Shown here one piece after another: positions 1 through 8,928 of a DNA stretch of 23,165 bases. Origin of the DNA: Chara braunii (lineage: Eukaryota; Streptophyta; Charophyceae; Charales; Characeae); assembly GCA_003427395.1 (NCBI GenBank), contig BFEA01000129.1, positions 514,527 to 537,691 of the forward strand. The letters are read 5' to 3'. The notes beneath the pieces were generated by a model. The model saw nothing but the letters and a program-made list of their open reading frames with translations. It did not search any database and was not told where the DNA came from. Each line of letters starts with the position of its first letter. Within the stretch, counting starts at the first letter, position 1. The position numbers and the translations under genes are program-made.

Positions 1-830
1 TTTTAACTACGCTATATTCTACTCACAATTTCACCTTTCACTAGGAAAAAAAAGAAAAAAGTATGGTGCCCACCACGACTCCTAAGCCTATACAGGGAAC
101 CCCTCCAAGCCCTGATCAAAGGTGGTCAGGGGCCTCAGGTGGACCGGTTTGGGGGGGGATGGGCAAACACAAAGACCGGACATTTTGCCAGTACCTTCGC
201 CTCCCATCTACTGAGAGTAGAGAGAAGAATTCTTAATTCTTTTTATTTTTTATTTTTATTCACATGCCTACTAGCTCAGTTGGTACACCAGGTCCTATGA
301 ACTGTTTGAGTCCAGGGCCTAAGTTCGAATCCTTCCCTGTGGCTCCGTCCCAGCCGTCCGCTCATGCAGAAGATGGACCAGGTGCGCCTCTATCCACCAC
401 CCAACATTCTACAAGGCACATGCAATTGGACACATGGTCGACCAGTTGCATTCGGACGAGTCCAACAGTTTGAACGTGCATGTTGAGAGTCTGAGGAGTT
501 CTAGTTCTATATGCACACAATTGGATGCTTTCTGGACCGGGTGCATCTGCCAGTGGACTGTTTGCGTCCTGGTGCGAGTGTCTATCTACAACGACTACAT
601 ATCCATAGAGGGCTTCATCGAGTGATCCTAAGCCCTGTGCAAGAGATTTTCCCCTCACTGGCACTTCCTCTTTCTCGCTCTCGGTCCTTCTGCTGCCCTC
701 CGTGCTTTTGTTCTCCTTACGATTGATTACGATTGCCTGCCAGAGTTCTGTGTCCTCCCAGCGGTGGGCTTGCATCTGGGGTGTGCGCGTGTGTACTACT
801 CGGCGGCGGCGTTACGGTAGTGTAGCACTC
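1..830. other. 5' flank without a recognisable gene
   Basis: I see no convincing gene here. The stretch has a C/G-rich patch near 100-160, a short A/T homopolymer zone near 240-260, a tRNA-like piece (annotated separately), and a pyrimidine-rich segment around 640-720 that could lie upstream of the exon starting at 831. Open frames on both strands are short, overlap one another and lack domain signatures, so they are not called. Confidence 0.5.
264..345 (+). repeat. tRNA-derived SINE-like head (degenerate)
   Basis: An A-box-like sequence (TAGCTCAGTTGGTA, 272-285) is followed about 37 bases later by a B-box-like sequence (AGTTCGAATCC, 322-332). This is the spacing of an internal RNA polymerase III promoter. 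The D stem, T stem and acceptor stem do not pair well, and there is no good anticodon arm, so this is not a functional tRNA gene. A tRNA-derived SINE head or an old tRNA pseudogene fits best. No poly(A) tail or target duplication was identified. Confidence 0.35.
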
Positions 831-1018
831 ATGGCCGCCTTCATGGGCAAGCCTGGTGCAAGCTCGGTGATGGCTGCTGCCTTGCTGCTGACAGTCTTGA
901 TATCTCTGTCGTCAAAGCTTGTAATGGGTGAATGCAACTTCAGGGGCAGCAGAGGCCCAGTGACGATGTCGGACGGTGATATTTGCTGTGATGGACCTAT
1001 CGTCCACAACGTGGATGG
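831..1018 (+). CDS. putative first exon of a small secreted Cys-containing protein
   Basis: An ATG in good context (CTCATGGCC) opens a 62-codon frame. It has a signal-peptide-like start: a Lys near the N-terminus, a hydrophobic run (AAALLLTVLISL) at about residues 15-26, then small residues before GEC. The mature part carries three cysteines (GEC at about residue 36, then a CC pair). Coding ends at GG followed by GTGAGT, a strong 5' splice site, and read-through meets a stop at once. The exon ends in phase 2. The candidate acceptor at 3637/3638 restores the same frame into a Cys-rich exon, a one-in-three chance agreement that supports but does not prove joining. I do not recognise the family. 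The intervening sequence is partly an assembly artefact. Confidence 0.4.
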
Positions 1019-1302
1019 GTGAGTACTCAGTCTGATCAGTCGATTTATTATTATTATTATTATTTTTTCCACTGTGTTTTCTCTCCGTACATCGTAGTTA
1101 GGCATTCCGCCTCCCTCTCACAAGCATCCCATCCTCTCTTGCTTGAAAAGAGTGTGCTTGACTGACACGGGTTCGATCCCCAAGGGAGACGGAGGAGCAA
1201 CCTCGCTTTGCCGATTGCCCGATTGCCCAGTGTACTACGGTGTAAACTGTCTCATAGGTAACGGTGCTTTGTGTGTGTTGCCTTAGACCTGGTCAGTTGC
1301 TN

Positions 1303-2382
1303 ATCATATAACTTGAGTTGTCATGTCCGAACACATTCCCAGATGCCCTGTTTGTACCTGCAGGATATAACGCCGCAGCCGCGTTCTGTTGAACCCCGAA
1401 TCAATTCCCGGTTTTGTTATTTCACCAGTGGACGTGCTCTGATCTCTTTTCTTCACCCTCCACCTCTGTCCGCCATAGCCGATCCGCGTTCCGCAACTCG
1501 ATTACCTTTCGCCATAGCCACAATAACGTTCCTATAAAGCTGCTTGATCCCCTTTGCAAGTTGCAGTCATCGCTGCGCATGGCGAACCCCGAATGAATAC
1601 CTAGTTGCTACACTGAACACCGAATCTATTCCCGATTTTCACTCACCTGTCCGTTGTCAGGTCGTCGACCTGATATATATATATATATGACGATATATAT
1701 ACATACATATAGATACACATATATATAGAGAGATATATTGCGAGTCAGTTCGCACTTTGCGACGTACAGGGTTCGAGGAGTGACAACAGCGAGGTTATTC
1801 GCAGTTTTCCCAAGGTTAGACACATATTTCATTAAAGGCAGTTCTTTATTTCCACAAATGCGAGTTAGTTCGCATTTTTTTAACAAAACTGCTGGAGAGT
1901 TGACAACCCAACCCGTGCGGCTTTCAGGTCTTCAGTTCACCAATTCCGAGTTAGTTCGTACTTTCCCCTAGTACTGCGCATCGCCATTATTGTCTTGTCT
2001 ACAGAACTGCGAGTTAGTTCGCACGTGTCGAAACCCTTCGCAATTGTCGATAAACCAGGACTTCAGTTCCAGAATTCGGAGTCAGTTCGTACTTTCCCGT
2101 TGTACTTCGGGTTGCAATTGTCGTCCTGTCAACAGAACTGCGAGTTAGTTCTCACTTGTCGATTCGCACTTGTCGATAAACCACATCTTACTCGTTTCGT
2201 GCATCTTTCAGGTCTTCAGTTCTACAATTCCGAGTCAGTTCGCACTTTCCCCTAGTGCAGCGGGTTGCCATTGTTGTCTTGTCTACAGAGCTGCGAGTTA
2301 GTTCGCACTTGTCGACACCCTTCGCATTTGTCGATAAACCACATCTTACTCGTTTCGAGGGCATCTAGTTGGGTCGCAATCT
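1303..2382. repeat. near-identical copy of 8492-9571 (probable misassembly)
   Basis: This block matches 8492-9571 at a constant offset of 7189, with one difference seen by eye (T at 2366 against A at 9555). It starts directly after the single N at 1302 and ends exactly at the library junction at 2383. Every palindromic repeat and AT-rich run of the true copy is reproduced. The abrupt non-biological borders and near-perfect identity in an otherwise decayed region argue for a gap-filling error rather than a genomic duplication. Confidence 0.9.
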
Positions 2383-2420
2383 CTGTCTCTTATACACATC
2401 TAGATGTGTATAAGAGACAG
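2383..2420. other. Nextera mate-pair junction (two Tn5 mosaic ends)
   Basis: The 19-base Tn5 mosaic end CTGTCTCTTATACACATCT (2383-2401) is followed directly by its reverse complement (2402-2420). This 38-base palindrome is the internal junction adapter of transposase-based mate-pair libraries. It is library sequence left in the assembly, not part of the genome. Confidence 0.98.
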
Positions 2421-3244
2421 GTGTATGAGTTGCCTGAGACGTGGTCAGTTGCTCTTCATCATTTTCCCGATTTTTTTTTTTTTTTTTTTTGTAATTGGAA
2501 AATCGTCCAGGCTGTCCAGCATGTCGACCCTCAAATTTAAAAAAAAAAAAAAAAAGGTCGAGCAGACGTAGGGATCGGGGAGGTGAGTGGCCGTCCTGTC
2601 TTCCCCACTCTGCCCCATCTCCTCCGCCTCTGACCACCCCAACCCAAATTAACAGTCCCCTCCCACGTGAAGTCGAAGGACATGCGTTAAAATTGGAAGG
2701 CTACAGAGAAGATTATAATGGCCCCTGCGCAAGGACGACGCACATTAAAAGAGTAATAATAATAATAATAAAGTTATTGTTGTCTGTCCGTCTCGGGTCT
2801 CAGCGATTGCTAAAGTCACTCTTGTGTCGTTGGTTGCTTCCTTGATTGGATAGGTGATTGAATCTTTCGATTGGACTGTCGATTGGACTGTTGACTGGAT
2901 CTTTGATGATTAAATGTTAAAACGAAAAACAAAAAAAAAGCGAAATGCTACATCCAGCACGGACCAGCAGGACATGAACTGCTTACATCTGTTCATCATG
3001 TCACATGCGTTCCGAGCAGCGTTCGTGTACCATCCAGCCATCTCGCAGCCATCTCTGTCGTATGTTCTCTACCTTCGTCCCCCAAATAAAACGTACGGTC
3101 ATTATGCCTGTATTTGGGGCAATAATGACCTTTCGTTCGATTCGGTAGAAGACGGTAGCTTTTTGCGCTTATTTCGAATGCAAATTATGCTTTGGGTACC
3201 CTAAGGCTTCTTCTGGTCACATGGGTGCCCGAGTTAAAACATGC

Positions 3245-3463
3245 ACCTTCAAAGAAACCAGCCACCGAGTTAAAAAATGTTATGAAAGTACAGCGGCCGT
3301 CGTGTCACGTGGGGTGTGATAACTACAGGGGTCGGCCGTCGTGTCAGACGGGCTAAGGGAGCAAAAACAAATTAAAAAAAAAAAAGAAAAAAAAAAAGGG
3401 GGGGTCCCCCACGGTTCCTTTTCTACCGAAACTGCATTGTCGAACTATCAGCGTTGATGAAAA
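3245..3463 (+). repeat. dispersed repeat block, inverted relative at 18644-18856
   Basis: This block, running from a CTTCAAAG motif to GCGTTGATGAAAA, matches the reverse complement of 18644-18856 closely. The match includes the shared run GGGTGTGATAACTACAGGGG and the A-rich centre, with differences mainly in homopolymer length. Part of it is internally repeated: CGGCCGTCGTGTCA occurs near 3294 and again near 3332. A weaker relative may occur at about 19830-19920. The function is unknown, and homology stops sharply at the GATGAAAA edge. Confidence 0.75.
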
Positions 3464-3637
3464 GCAATCCGAAATTGTTGTTGGCCTTTTTTCGCCCTTA
3501 GCTAGTTGTCCTTGATTTTTTGTCCCATCCGGGTTTTGGAGTACGAAGTGGGATCCTGACGTGTGCCTGTTTTTTTTGTTTTTTTTTTTGCTTTTCTTTT
3601 CCCCCCTCCCTTCCCGGATGATCTTGTTGTGCTGCAG

Positions 3638-3785
3638 TGTGGAGAAAACGACACGTTTCGTTAACACTGGGGCCTGCGCCTATGGTCCTTGCTCGGGTGG
3701 TAACTGGAACTATGCCATGTGCGGTCGGAACTTCTACACCTCAGGAAGCCGTGTCTGCAGGAGAAACCTGCACGAGCCGGTTTAC
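3638..3785 (+). CDS. putative second exon of the Cys-rich secreted protein, disrupted at its 3' end
   Basis: A long pyrimidine tract (about 3570-3610) and TGCTGCAG precede the exon, giving a strong acceptor at 3637. With the exon ending at 1018 the frame is open, reading a Cys/Gly/Asn-rich segment with motifs ACAYGPCSGG, NWNYAMCGR and SRVCRRNL. Positions 3681-3785 align without gaps to the reverse complement of 17206-17310, with seven substitutions. Immediately after 3785 the two copies diverge: this copy runs into the antisense of a transposon-type gene, while the other continues a plausible coding tail to a stop. I infer that the gene here was broken at 3785/3786 by insertion or rearrangement. 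The family is not recognised; an expansin-like reading was considered and not supported. Confidence 0.4.
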
Positions 3786-4463
3786 GGCGACCCTCCGGTC
3801 ATGAAGGAGCAAGGCGTTGTCTCTGGCCTGTCTAAGGCGGACACACTCTCCACACTTTGTGAACGAGTTGGACTTGGCAAGGTCGGCATGCCACAAGTAC
3901 TTCCTCCATATTGAGTAGAAGACTTGCTCCGAAACGACGGTCTGACCCGCCGCTTCCAAGTCCGCCTTGATAGACTCGTATACAAGGAGCTTCGTGAAAT
4001 AAGCAGGGAGCCTAACTTTGGGCCCTTGTGAGGTCCCCCTTACAACCATTTCGTTAGGCATAGCATCTCCATGTTCTTCCACGAACCTTGTCACACGAGC
4101 CAGCATGCTCACATACTCCGGTCTCGGGTTCAACAATCCCCATTGACCATGACGGCCACGGACGACCCCGTCCGACTTGCACTTGCTATAACGACGAAAT
4201 GTATTTCGACATATCCCTATTATTTTGCACCAACCGGCGATGCACACACGGCGTTTGCACTGCACTGGTTGGACTCTTTTCAGACCGCCGTCGAGGATAG
4301 TGAAATTGTCGAGGGTTTGCATCCACCACTCGATCCTCCTTTCGAGGGACATTTCGTGATAGGCTTCGCGCACCGGTTTAATATCGTCAATGGTCAAGAC
4401 CCGAAGACACTTGTTCTTACAACATTTGTACGTCGGGACGAGCGTAATGTTAGTTTCATTCAA
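3741..4463 (-). CDS. transposon-type Cys-rich protein, partial (DUF7869-associated N-terminal region)
   Basis: This is an open frame of 240 codons. Near its N-terminus it has a cysteine cluster (CCKNKC, residues 14-19), then VQCKRRVC (67-74), C79 and C85, and later KCGEC (203-207). The flow is a CCxxxC start, a helical WW segment, a VC..GWC..IGI core, an RGRHG turn and a lone KCxxC. It matches what I recall of the N-terminal half of large repetitive uncharacterised proteins ending in DUF7869, often regarded as transposon-derived. That assignment is from memory. The expected C-terminal domain is missing: from about residue 226 the frame reads antisense through the exon at 3638-3785, so the gene is truncated. 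Upstream coding continues in another frame (4460-5302), so a frameshift lies near 4470-4500. Confidence 0.5.
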   Translation of the reverse strand: MNETNITLVPTYKCCKNKCLRVLTIDDIKPVREAYHEMSLERRIEWWMQTLDNFTILDGGLKRVQPVQCKRRVCIAGWCKIIGICRNTFRRYSKCKSDGVVRGRHGQWGLLNPRPEYVSMLARVTRFVEEHGDAMPNEMVVRGTSQGPKVRLPAYFTKLLVYESIKADLEAAGQTVVSEQVFYSIWRKYLWHADLAKSNSFTKCGECVRLRQARDNALLLHDRRVAVNRLVQVSPADTAS

Positions 4464-5302
4464 TCGACTTTTGGCCCTCTTCGAATGCTCTGACCTTCTA
4501 ACCGGCCTATTTTTCCGATTATATCTTCTCCTTTCTGGGGATGGGACAAAACTTGAAGGACTGCTTCCGGAGTTCCAGGTTGGCTTGTGGTCGGGGACCC
4601 ATGCGCTGCACCTAGGAATTTCGATCTGTCCGTGGGAGCGGTTCTCGGCAAATCAGATTGGGAGGATTCCGATGAACTGTAGAAATCTGTGTCTACAAAA
4701 CTAGTCTGCCAATTTTCCATTGCACCCGTCGCTGTCATCGACGGAGAGCCAACTATTCCGGCTTCACATGCAATTCTCTTACCTATCTTCGCACTTCCAC
4801 ACGCACGTACCGTTGCCTGGTCCCTATCATACCCGTTTCTACCAAATGCACCGCACTATTCCCGATCAGATTCGTTTCTATCGGGCGTACCTCTGAAGTC
4901 TGTGTCCACCAACGATCGACTGTTAACTTCAATGCTTTCTGATAGTCTACCCGCTGTCCGCACGAGATCTGATCCAGTCGTTTCGGACACACCACAAAAA
5001 TTTGTGTCCACGAACATCCACCCACCGGGAAACGTCTCGACATCCCGAACACCCTCACTACCAGGGATTAGCGCTGTAGATACGCGCAAACCGTCGGGAA
5101 CGTCGGTAAAGCGAACAAAAAGACGTCGGGCGGACGTCGTAGACGAGCCTGAATGATTCGTCGGGGTCAACATCGAGAACTCCCTTTTCAAACCGCAATG
5201 CCGATCAGAGGGAGCTTCCGGGCTGCTGTCACAAGAACTACGTTCTCGAACATCGTCTTCTCCGTGTTGTCGGGACGGTGGCGGTGGAGGGAGGAAATTC
5301 AC
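4460..5302 (-). pseudogene. disordered N-terminal part of the same transposon-type protein
   Basis: One minus-strand frame runs from 5302 to 4460 with a single TAG at 4856-4858. It is Ser/Thr/Asp/Arg-rich and looks disordered. It carries three spaced copies of a motif of the form [FL]VDT[DN]F followed by an S/E-rich run: FVDTNFCGVSE, LVDTDFRGTPD and FVDTDFYSSSE. The frame ends at TGA just as the downstream Cys-rich frame becomes open (residues KRAKSR precede its first Met), so a one-base indel near 4480 is likely. No ATG is found at the 5' end; a stop lies three codons upstream of 5302, so the true start or an upstream exon is missing. It is a pseudogene remnant in this copy. Confidence 0.45.
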
Positions 5303-5439
5303 ATTTCAAATATTTATCACAAAACAATGGAACAACAACATTTGAATCCATATCGTTTTGTCGGACCCTGATGTGAGGCTCAAGTGGTATATCAAGTCCG
5401 ACTCCTCACCCACTCGTTCAATGTGCAAGTGGTTTGGAT

Positions 5440-6165
5440 ATGTCCGAGTAAACTCGCACTTTTTCAGGCGAGAGTACAAATGCGAGGTGATTCGGACTTT
5501 TTCAACGTACAGTAAGAAATTAAGTTCATGGTCGGAACAAGACCGAACACAAGTGCGAGTCGATTCAGTATTATCCACTAAACAGCGAGAATTTTCAAGT
5601 GCCAAAAAATTCGCACTTCAGAGGAACATTTCGATTACGCCGTGCAATAAGAAATTGCCTTCGTGGTTGGTTCAGTGCCGAGTTAACTCGCAAATACAAA
5701 ACGACTTCATTCTTTTGGGCCGAGAAGAGACGCGAATTATCGACTCAAAAGGAACAAATTTAGGGGGATGGATGGTTGAAGAGCGAATAAATTCGCACTT
5801 GCAAACGAGCATTTCCATTATGAAACAAGGGCTTGTGGACTAAAGAGTCAAAAATTTGGGGGGATGGTTGGTTGAAGAGCGAATAAATTCGCACTTGCAG
5901 ACGAACATTTCCACTATGAAATTGAGACTTTTGGACAGTAGAGTAAGAAATTTAGGGGGATGGTTGATTGAAGAGCGAATAAATTCGCACTTGCAAACGG
6001 GCATTTTCATTACGAAACTGGGGGTACAAGTGCGAGTTAATTCTGACCTATGGACTAAACAGTGACAAATTAAGGGGTTGGTTGGTTAAAGAGCGAATGA
6101 ATTCGCACTTGTAAACGAGCATTTCCATTACGAAACTGCGGGTACAAGTGCAAGTTGTTTCTGCT
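5440..6165. repeat. tandem array of 95-118 bp units carrying interrupted palindromes
   Basis: The clearest units are 5754-5848, 5849-5944, 5945-6062 and 6063-6165. Each has the order GGGGGATGG-type G-rich segment, GAAGAGCGAATAAATTCGCA palindrome, CAAACGAGCATTTCCATTA, then GAAACTG. Further upstream (5440-5750) the same blocks are recognisable but diverged. The palindrome gives peptide-like repeats in some frames (RINSHLQT), but stops interrupt them and I do not think the array is coding. Confidence 0.8.
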
Positions 6166-6199
6166 TGTTCTGCATGTAGTACGAGCCAGAAATCGTCGC

Positions 6200-7640
6200 A
6201 AGAGAGAAATAGAAAAAGATGGCGTGCTATTTTTTAAGATTGAAAAAGATTGCGAAGCGATGGGCAGACGACGCATCGATGAAAATACATGGAGAGAGAT
6301 GGCGCACCGAATGAGAGAGATGGTGCACCAAGAGAGATGGATGGAGTCACAGTCTTCCCCCGAATACAACGTCCGGTCATTACATCTTAATTCGGGTCAA
6401 CTTTCAGTCTAAAGACAACTGTAATGAAAGTGCGTTGTATATTCCGAGGAAGAAGGTGGATCGCGCAGGAAGGGAAAGAGATTGCGAACTGATTGGGAGG
6501 TGTGCCGCAGCGAGAGAGAGAGAATGCGCACCGATGGAGAAACATGGCGCAGCAATGGAGATAGCAGGCGCAGCGATGGTTAGCGATAGCACAACAATGG
6601 AGAAAGATGGCGCACCGAAGCAGATAGATGACGATGGAGATAGATTAGGAAAGATAGCGCAGCGATGGAGATAGATATCGAAGGAGATAGATTAGGAAAG
6701 ATACCGCACCGAAGGAGATGGATGACGAAGGAGATAGATTAGGAAAGATACCTCAGCGATGGGGATGGATGACGAAAGGTCGGTGGAGATCATGCATCGG
6801 TGGAGAGAGATGGAGAGAGGACGCGCAACAATGGTTAGCGATGCCGCAGCGATGGAGAGAGAAGGCACAGCGATGACCAAGATTTGTTATTGCACAATAT
6901 CAGTTCCATCGAGTTAAACCTTCGTTAAGCATACCTGTCACCTGTTTTATGCGATTCCACAGTGATGGACGGCTGCACCGACGACGGCCTGAAACAACAA
7001 TACAATGGCGATGGCGGGATCGCGCACGAGTAATGGAGAGCCTCAGGGGCAAGGATGGAGGTTTCCCAGTTGTCGAGAGAGATCGCGCAGTGATGGACTG
7101 AGATGGAGACTGATCACTCAGCGATGGAGGAAGATCGTGCGGTGATGGAGAGAGAAATCGCGCAGCGCTGCGGTGGGATAACACTGGCCAGGGCTTCGAT
7201 AGCGATGGCCAGCGCTGCAGTGGAGAGCGATGGCGCACCGGTGGAGAGCGATGGCGTGGCGATGGAACGAGTTACAATGCGGCGATAGCGATAGCGATGG
7301 CAGCGATGGAACAACGATAGCGATTGCGCAGCGATGGCGCACCGGTGGAGAGCGATGGCGCAGTGATGGAACAGGGATAGCGATGGCGCAGCGATTGAAC
7401 AGCGATAGCGAAGGCAGCGTTAGCGATCGTAGCGATAGCGATGGCGCACCGACTGAGAGATGGCGCAACGATGGAACCAACGTCGCGATGGCAGCTATCA
7501 TGCCAGCGTTGCGATGGCGTTGCGATGGCGCAGCGATGGCCAGCGCTGCGATGAGGGATATAGCTTTGCGTCGCGATGGTGATGAGCTAAGCGCATCGAT
7601 GGCGATGGTGCACGGCGAGTGTTGGCTATGGAAATGAGCT
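6200..7640. repeat. degenerate short-unit array built on GCGATGG / GATGGCGCA
   Basis: For about 1.4 kb the plus strand is built of variants of GCGATGGAGA, GATGGCGCAGC and GATGGCGCACCG at 6 to 14 base spacing. The densest part is 7090-7560. Somewhat larger units are visible, such as the AAAGATRCCGCAC-GGAGATGGATGACG repeat near 6650-6780. Long open frames occur on both strands only because the unit lacks stops (Met/Ala/Asp-rich forward, Ile/Ala/Ser/Leu-rich reverse). They are not called as genes. A non-repetitive island lies at about 6880-7000. Confidence 0.8.
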
Positions 7641-7722
7641 CAGCGCATCGATAACGATGGTGCATGGCTAAGTGCATCGATATCGAACACCGTTGACATT
7701 TGCAAAATGTGTGAATGACAGC

Positions 7723-7751
7723 AACACCGGAACTTATAGATTTCCGGTGTT
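7723..7751. other. perfect 10-bp inverted repeat (hairpin)
   Basis: AACACCGGAA (7723-7732) and TTCCGGTGTT (7742-7751) are exact inverted copies around a 9-base loop. It sits between the GCGATGG array and the CCTCGGCGCGCAACGAA-type repeats at 7757-7850. Its role is unknown. Confidence 0.6.
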
Positions 7752-7997
7752 TTTGACCTCGGCACACAACGAATTGTCGCGCCTCGGCGGGAAATAAACC
7801 GTCGCCTCGCCTCGGCGCGCAACGAACAGCCTCGGTGCACAACGAATCGCCGCACCTTATAGATTCTTGCGCCTAACCTCGTGCGTCAGATCTTGTCAAT
7901 CGAGGGTCCAGATTACAACTGCGAAAATGACATTGCCTGCCGCTTGTTTTCGGGAACTTTTACATCATTGCACACCGGAGTAGACGGATATTTTGGG

Positions 7998-8067
7998 GCC
8001 ACTGGCATAACAGTGGCTCCGTTCATCTGCGCGGTTGAAAATTGTTGATCGACGGATAACAATTTTC
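7998..8067. promoter_or_regulatory. pair of adjacent perfect hairpins upstream of a TATA box
   Basis: GCCACTG-N6-CAGTGGC (7998-8017) is followed 20 bases later by GAAAATTGTT-N11-AACAATTTTC (8037-8067). Both are perfect interrupted palindromes with 7- and 10-bp arms. They lie directly upstream of a 55-bp direct repeat and a TATA box, so a role as protein-binding sites is plausible. This is inference from position and symmetry only. Confidence 0.4.
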
Positions 8068-8096
8068 GGTACCCCTTACCGTTTATAGGCCCTGGA

Positions 8097-8206
8097 GTTT
8101 TATGGGCCCAGGAGTGCGATACGCGAATCGATTCGGCCCCACCTTGATGGCGTTTTATGGGCCCAGGGGTGCGATATGCGAATCGATTTAGCCCCACCTT
8201 GATCCC
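8097..8206 (+). repeat. 55-bp direct repeat, two copies, promoter-proximal
   Basis: Copies start at 8097 and 8152, each beginning GTTTTATGGGCCCAGG, then GTGCGATAYGCGAATCGATT and GCCCCACCTTGAT. They differ at only a few positions. Each contains the palindromes GGGCCC and ATCGAT. The repeat ends about 25 bases before a TATA box, the usual placement of duplicated upstream elements in LTR or viral-type promoters. Confidence 0.8.
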
Positions 8207-8230
8207 GACGCGAGGCCTGCTGCAACAAAG

Positions 8231-8238
8231 TATAAAAG
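8231..8238 (+). promoter_or_regulatory. TATA box
   Basis: TATAAAAG, followed by GCGTTGCAGCCCTCG, is a canonical eukaryotic TATA element. Together with the duplicated 55-bp element upstream and the large plus-strand frame starting at ATG 9800, it suggests a transcript starting near 8260. A start site cannot be confirmed from sequence. Confidence 0.55.
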
Positions 8239-8928
8239 GCGTTGCAGCCCTCGAGTTATCCCTTTTGTTGGCGCTCCACATATCAAGTCGCACGCGTTCT
8301 GATATTTGGTCTTCAGCCCCCACCACCTTCCCCCATAGCCCGCTCACTGTTCGCTCTTCGCTCCGTCCGCAGTTGCCACATTGTGTTCGGTTCGCTCTTC
8401 GCTCCTCGGTCTTCGCTCTTCCTAGCTCGATATCCCTCCACCATAGCTGGTTCGGAGGTTGGTTGCTCGCTCAACACACGACGAAGGCAAAATCATATAA
8501 CTTGAGTTGTCATGTCCGAACACATTCCCAGATGCCCTGTTTGTACCTGCAGGATATAACGCCGCAGCCGCGTTCTGTTGAACCCCGAATCAATTCCCGG
8601 TTTTGTTATTTCACCAGTGGACGTGCTCTGATCTCTTTTCTTCACCCTCCACCTCTGTCCGCCATAGCCGATCCGCGTTCCGCAACTCGATTACCTTTCG
8701 CCATAGCCACAATAACGTTCCTATAAAGCTGCTTGATCCCCTTTGCAAGTTGCAGTCATCGCTGCGCATGGCGAACCCCGAATGAATACCTAGTTGCTAC
8801 ACTGAACACCGAATCTATTCCCGATTTTCACTCACCTGTCCGTTGTCAGGTCGTCGACCTGATATATATATATATATGACGATATATATACATACATATA
8901 GATACACATATATATAGAGAGATATATT

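Larger units (their letters stand above)
1019..3637 (+). other. candidate intron containing an assembly error and low-complexity tracts
   Basis: The stretch is bounded by GTGAGT (1019) and by a long pyrimidine tract ending in TGCTGCAG (3637). It holds a TTA microsatellite (1045-1064), a single N (1302), a misplaced copy of 8492-9571, a sequencing-library junction, opposed T and A homopolymers (about 2470-2490 and 2539-2556), an ATA microsatellite near 2756-2770, and a repeat block at 3245-3463. No gene is recognised inside. If the artefact is removed, about 1.1 kb disappears from this interval. Confidence 0.35.

Noticed and set aside
1120-1200. Possible tRNA gene around a GGGTTCGATCCCC B-box-like motif (1169-1181)
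   Set aside because: No A box at proper distance and the T and acceptor stems do not pair; at most a tRNA-derived scrap.
1738-2255. Peptide repeats of the SELVRTF / CELVRTC type as a coding repeat protein (also 8927-9444)
   Set aside because: They arise from translating the interrupted palindromes. Frames are short and broken, and the opposite strand gives equally regular peptides.
3638-3785. Expansin or RlpA-like double-psi barrel exon
   Set aside because: Cysteine and Gly spacing do not match and the catalytic HFD-type motif is absent.
6430-7640. Overlapping open frames in the GCGATGG array as genes
   Set aside because: Open on both strands only because the repeat unit lacks stops; no domains and low-complexity composition.
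8037-8067. Resemblance of GGATAACAATTT to the lac operator (vector contamination)
   Set aside because: The spacer and flanks differ from the operator. The match is explained by a different perfect palindrome (GAAAATTGTT arms), and no other vector sequence is present.
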